Origin: Anagrus nilaparvatae
Taxonomy: Eukaryota > Arthropoda > Insecta > Hymenoptera > Mymaridae
Length of the DNA stretch: 64,000 nt
NCBI GenBank assembly: GCA_022575985.1
Contig: JAKSXM010000272.1
Location: 25,168,501 to 25,232,500, forward strand
Reading direction: 5' to 3'
The translations under genes were made by a program, and so were the position numbers. Positions 59,174-64,000 of this stretch are shown here, piece after piece. Under the pieces are notes generated by a model. The model saw only the letters and a program-made list of their open reading frames with translations. It was not told the origin of the DNA and did not search any database. How positions within the stretch are numbered: the stretch's first letter is position 1; each line of letters begins with the position of its first letter.

Positions 59174-60144
59174 CACGGCTAGCTTGAAAGATTGGATTAT
59201 ACAAAAGTCGGGCACTTCCGATTTTATAGCAAAAAATGAATGTTTAACCTATAAGAAAATAGTCCTTTTTTGGATTTAAATGTTAAATTTATATTTTGGC
59301 GAGTTATTTGACAAAACGTGTCTCTCGGGGGAGGTGAAAATGAGCAAATATTTGCCCTGCTCGGATCAGGCTAAAATTTTCAGGAAATGTTGCTTTTTTG
59401 GTCCCCAGAAACATGTTCAAACCCGTTTTTGAAAATCAGTTATCCTCTTTGAGATATTTATTAATATGTCTCCCATTTAAAATACATGGGAAAAGCCATT
59501 TTATAGCAGATTATCTGATTTTGCTTCACAATTTTAGTTTGACTAAGCACGAAACCAACGAGAAAAGTTTTTTCTTGACATTCAATTTAAATAAATTATA
59601 ACATAAATAATTTAATATACGGAATTTTAAAAAAATGTTTTATTTTTTCAATTTTAAACGCGATTTTTTCAGACATAGAGGCGTTTCGCCACGTTGACCA
59701 AACACCAATCCTCTTTATAATGAAGCAGGCAATTGAATGAATGTTAAAAAAAACTTTTCTCGTTGGTTTGGTGCTTAGTCAAACTAAAATTGTGAAGCAA
59801 AATCAGAAAAACCGTTACAAAATGGCTTTTCCCATGTATTTTAAATGGGAGACATATTGATAAATATATCGAAGGGGATGACTTATTTTCAAAAACGGGT
59901 TTGAACATGTTTCCGGGAACCAAAAAAGCAACATTATCTGAAAATTTCAGCCTGATCCGATCAGGGCAAATTTTTGCTCATTTTTACCTCCTCCGAGAGA
60001 CACGTTTTATCAAATAACTCGCCAAAATATAAATTTAACATTTAAATCCAAAAACTATTTTCTTATAGGTTGAACATTCATTTTTCGCTATAAAATCCGA
60101 AGTGCCCGACTTTCATTCATAATCCGATATTTCAGCTAGCCGTG
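59174..60144. mobile_element. Foldback with CACGGCTAGC ends
   Basis: The ends CACGGCTAGCTTGAAAGATT and the inverted AATCCGATATTTCAGCTAGCCGTG-type end give arms of about 450 bp, both including AAAGTCGGGCACTTC-like text. Unit B has the unfilled site AAATAAATAATTAGCC near 30285, so up to AATA is duplicated. The terminus resembles the perfect hairpin at 4848-5108. Confidence 0.82.
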
Positions 60145-60621
60145 AATAATTAGCCTAAATCAGGTAAATTATTTTATAGTTGCTTGTACAAAGATTAAAA
60201 AATATTTTTGGTACATTTAAATACAGTGTGATTAAAAGATATTCTACAGATTTGAGTAATTTTTGTTGTTTTTTTTTACAAAATTTTTTTTAGAACAAAT
60301 AATTAAACAATTCAAAGATAAAAAATAGTTTTTAGTTAGCTAAGCCGCCTATTTTATAATTTTTTTTCACAAATTCTATACCATAAGTATTTTGCAAAAA
60401 TAAAATTTCTTTATATTTTGAATCGTATTAAATTTTATAAATTAAAAGCACATACTTTTTGCCAATATAAGATAAAAAATCTTATAATAAATAGAAAATA
60501 AAAAATCTTATAATTCTTAAAAAAATGTTAAGATAAAATTAATATTCACGTTTGCTCAATACTTTTAAAAAAATAATTATATTTGTTTGTAATTATAAAT
60601 TAAATATTAAGTACATAAATA

Positions 60622-62076
60622 CACGGTAGAGCTGCTTTGGTTGAATATTCAACCAATTGGTTGAATATTAAACCAAATACTGCGATTTTCAACCAAAACT
60701 GGTTAAATTTTCAACCAAAAGCTAAAATACAAAATAAAAACGATCTTTTTATAGTACAGGGTAAGAAATGATCAGGGCATCCATTAAAAGTGAATGAATT
60801 TTATTATATTATTGTAATTAGCAGGGGTAAAATCAGCTACAGGTTCAGTATGAAAACCAAAAAGATAACTTTATGGCTCAAAAATCACTGATAACTTATA
60901 AGTATACTTAAATATACAAAAAAAAATTTGTATTCTTATTTAGAAAACTATGTTTTTACACCTTCCAATTAAGATTTCTCTAAAATTACGTGACGTGGAT
61001 TTTCATTTTTTTGATCTAGAGTTTTCTGTTATAAATTTTTTTAACGAATAAAAAAAAAAATTTATAACCGGTTTCTGTAACTACACAACCAACCAGCATG
61101 GAACATCGAGGAACATGTTCATGTCACTCATAACAGTAATAAATCCAAAAACCGAAATTACAATAAATCCTAAAATATAAATTATCGTAAGTCCATAAAC
61201 ATATAGTAATCCTCTAAGTTCTTGTTCTTATCAGGGCCTGATCAGGCTTCCACTTCAAATTATTCTAAGTCCCTAAATCAAAAATATTCTAAGTCAATTT
61301 CAAACCCCCCCCCTGCCTAGCAAAACTTTTTCAAATACCCTATCTAACGAAAATGTTCCATGTAAAATAGGCAAGGGATCTGATCAACACAAAATTATTC
61401 GAAAAATCAATAATTCTACACAAGAAAGTTTTACGGAATCGTTCTACACCGAAAATCCTTGTACCGAAAAGATCAACACAAATTTTTTTAATCGAAATAT
61501 TCAATACGCTGTTTTAAGTGATATTTACTCGGCCATTTTACTTGAAACAGCGTTTTTGAAAAGTAATGCACAAGATTGCGCGAAAAAATCTGCACCGATT
61601 TACTTTAAACTTACTAAGCAATTTAATAAATGCACTAATTTCGGGATGTCGTCGAGTTTTAGTATTTTTATGTTCTCAAAAAATTTTTACAGCTACTTTT
61701 GCTCGAAAATTAAGGGCTTTTTATTTCATTTTAACTTTCTGTAGGTAGCCGCCTTATTGTTATTCTACGTAGGATAACCTTTTTAATTATTAATTCCTCA
61801 GTTTTAGAGCCAAAAAAAGAAGTACATAAAAAATTATTAATTACAATAATATAATAAAATTAATTCACTTTTAATGGATGCCCTGATCATTTCTTATCCT
61901 GTACTATAAAAAGATCGTTTTTATTTTGTATTTTAGCTTTTGGTTGAAAATTAAACCAGTTTTGGTTGAAAATTGCAGTATTTGGTTTAATTTTCAACCA
62001 ATTGGTTGAAAATTCAACCAAAAACTGCGAAATTCAACCAATTGGTTGAATATTCAACCAAAGCAGCTCTACCGTG
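60622..62076. mobile_element. Foldback with CACGGTAGAG ends and TTGGTTGAAT arms
   Basis: The ends CACGGTAGAGCTGCTTTGG and CCAAAGCAGCTCTACCGTG enclose arms of about 240 bp. Their outer parts are repeated TTGGTTGAATATTCAACCAA palindromes. Both flanks show TA. Unit A has no insertion at the matching site near 12000. The interior carries an inverted copy (61065-61362) of the 43611-43935 element. The two overlapping open frames at about 61556-61748 are not supported as genes. Confidence 0.83.
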
Positions 62077-63536
62077 TATAGTTAAATAGATATATGCTAA
62101 GCAAGGGGAAAAAATTGATTTTCAAACCGGTTTCAAAGTATTTTTTCCCAAAACGACTACTATAAATAGGCTTCGATATCATTTTGCAGCTTATAAGATT
62201 CGGTTCCAGATTTTTAGCGGCCATTTTCATTTTTTTGTCCTTTTTAAAAAAATAAAGAGACAGATTATCTTCTGTTTATTCTGTAAAAAACTCGCATTAA
62301 CTTGAAAAATTATTTCCTCTTAGGTCCGAATAATAAATTTCCTGTGGAATCCGATTCCACGGTCAACATTTTTTTTGAACTGCGCATGCGTAAGGAATGA
62401 TTAAATACATATTTTTTTTTTCTTCAAGAATCGATTTCTCAAAAGCATATGGATAAAAAATCCTTTAGTAGGACTCAAATTACTTCAGCAACTTCAAATT
62501 TTTTGACGAAGTAAAGAAAACTGGATTATTGCGTTTTCAGAGCTCAAGATCCAAAAATAATATTTTAAATGTTTATTTATTACAAAGTCAAATCTTTCGC
62601 CAAATCATGAAAATTTTTCTTCATTTTTTTGTCTTTTTTTACAGTTTTTTTTTTATTTTTACGCACTTAATGGCCTTTAGATTCTTTAATTTTATTTAAA
62701 ACAGCCTAAAAAGACCAACTTCGAAAATTTATAATAAATAATGGGCGATAACATTAATAATCAAGTTTAAAAAGTGAATTTTTATTAAACAATGTAAAAT
62801 TATGAGTTATAGCTTTAATTGTTTCGTCATTTTCTCAAAAATCCTGCAAAACTTTCCAAAAATTTTCCGCCTATGTAAAACTTCCTGTAGAGTCCGAATT
62901 TTGGGTTAACTTTTCAAAAATTTTTAAAAATAGTAATTTAAAAATATCATATTTTGAATAGCAGCTTTCAGATTAGCGTATCCCACAGATTTTTTTTTGA
63001 AGAATGAAAATAGGTTAAGATAAGAAATTGAATCCTAAGTAAAAGAAAATCGAACCTGCACATTTATATATTTTTAATAAAGCTCAAAGACGCAAGGATG
63101 AAAAACCTAATTTCTCGCACATGCGCAATCCAAACCGAATTTTACACTTTGGAATCATATTCTGCGGGCAATTTTCTATTATCACAATTTTTAACCGAAT
63201 AATAAGCATTTGGCAACAAAAATAAGAAATTTTGAGTAAATTTACCAAAGCAACCTGAAAACATAAAAATGGTTCCCAAAAATCGAGGATTTGACCTATA
63301 AAACTTTTTTTTTAGTTGTACTTTAGAAAAAAAGTAGATTGGACCGATTTTTGTGTCTCATCACTCATCAGTTCAATTTGGGTCCAATTGAGATGGAATT
63401 CTTTAAAAAAATGGGCAAGTTACAGAAAAAGAATACCAAAAATCAAGAATTGAATCTTAGGAACTGAAAATTGACATGAAGGCTTATTTTTAGTAATGCT
63501 TTCAAAAAAATTAAAATTAAGAACTAATTTAAAGAA
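62077..63536. other. Unit C intergenic DNA homologous to 12000-14160
   Basis: It aligns with unit A in order, with small indels, up to GAACTAATTTAAAG. Homology then stops about 150 bp short of the point where the last receptor exon would lie. No gene is seen. Confidence 0.6.
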
Positions 63537-64000
63537 CGACTATTACCCGGTGATGAAAATATAGTCTGAAATACATATAAAATACATATTTCTCCGACTA
63601 TCGACGGTCGGGTTATTAGTCAAAAATATATTGATTAAATGTTTAATTTCAACAAAAAACAGTCAATTTTACGGTTTTTAGGAACATAAAAAAAATATTT
63701 TTTCTGACTGTCAATTGACCAATATTAGACAGTTATTTAGATGTTAAAAATATGTTTAAACAACGATTATTTTTTTGTCAAAATCAATGTATTTTGAATG
63801 TTCAAAATACTATTTTTAAACAAAAAAAAAAAAAAAAATTATAGCAAAACAGTCAAATAGCAAGTACCCGACAGTATTTTATACATATAAAATATATTCA
63901 AATGACTATAATTTTTTAGTCTGAAGCAACCTATTTTTAATGTTTAAATGACTGTCAGATTGATAAAAGTTGTTCAAAAATATTATACAAAACAGTCAAA
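63537..64000. repeat. Start of an unmatched repeat-rich element
   Basis: After the break in unit C homology, the sequence is rich in direct and inverted GACTGTCA, ACAGTCAA and AATATGTTTAAA-like words, and CCCGACAGT near 63869 mirrors ACTATCGACGGTCGGGT near 63595. This is the pattern of the foldback elements elsewhere in the window, cut off by the window edge. Confidence 0.5.

Overview
This is insect nuclear DNA: very AT-rich, with spliced genes, homopolymer runs and many transposon remnants. Odorant-receptor genes of the insect 7tm_6 family and an Asn-rich C2H2 zinc-finger gene set the lineage. A parasitoid-type hymenopteran is my best guess, from receptor gene structure, AT bias and GC-rich R1-like LINE fragments, but the species cannot be fixed from the sequence.

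Three host loci can be read. (1) A zinc-finger gene on + enters from the left; two exons (2194-2817 and 6882-7700) encode an Asn-rich linker and eight fingers, including the C-terminus. (2) Odorant receptor A on the minus strand, nine exons, 29157 down to 14316. (3) Odorant receptor B on the minus strand, nine exons, 52104 down to 34647. Both receptors assemble by hand to 386 codons with no stop and identical exon lengths and phases; they agree at about 83% of residues. Their C-terminal exons are nearly invariant and their N-terminal and central exons are more diverged.

The layout is a tandem segmental duplication. Unit A runs from the zinc-finger 3' region to about 29400. Unit B runs from about 29850 to 52345 and lacks the zinc-finger exon. 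Unit C starts at about 52605 with a broken zinc-finger exon and follows unit A's order to 63536, where homology ends before any receptor exon. Comparing the units exposes empty sites for most insertions, so boundaries and target duplications can often be read directly.

Introns and intergenic DNA are packed with two kinds of mobile DNA. Long-armed inverted-repeat (foldback or MITE-like) elements occur with TA, TTAA, CTAG or 8-bp target duplications. LINE remnants include a 3.6-kb CR1/L2-like copy in the last intron of receptor A, a Jockey-like copy in intron 6 of receptor B, and a chimera of an R1-like fragment with an RNase H LINE tail inside the third zinc-finger copy. All LINE reading frames are damaged. 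No tRNA, rRNA or CRISPR array was seen.
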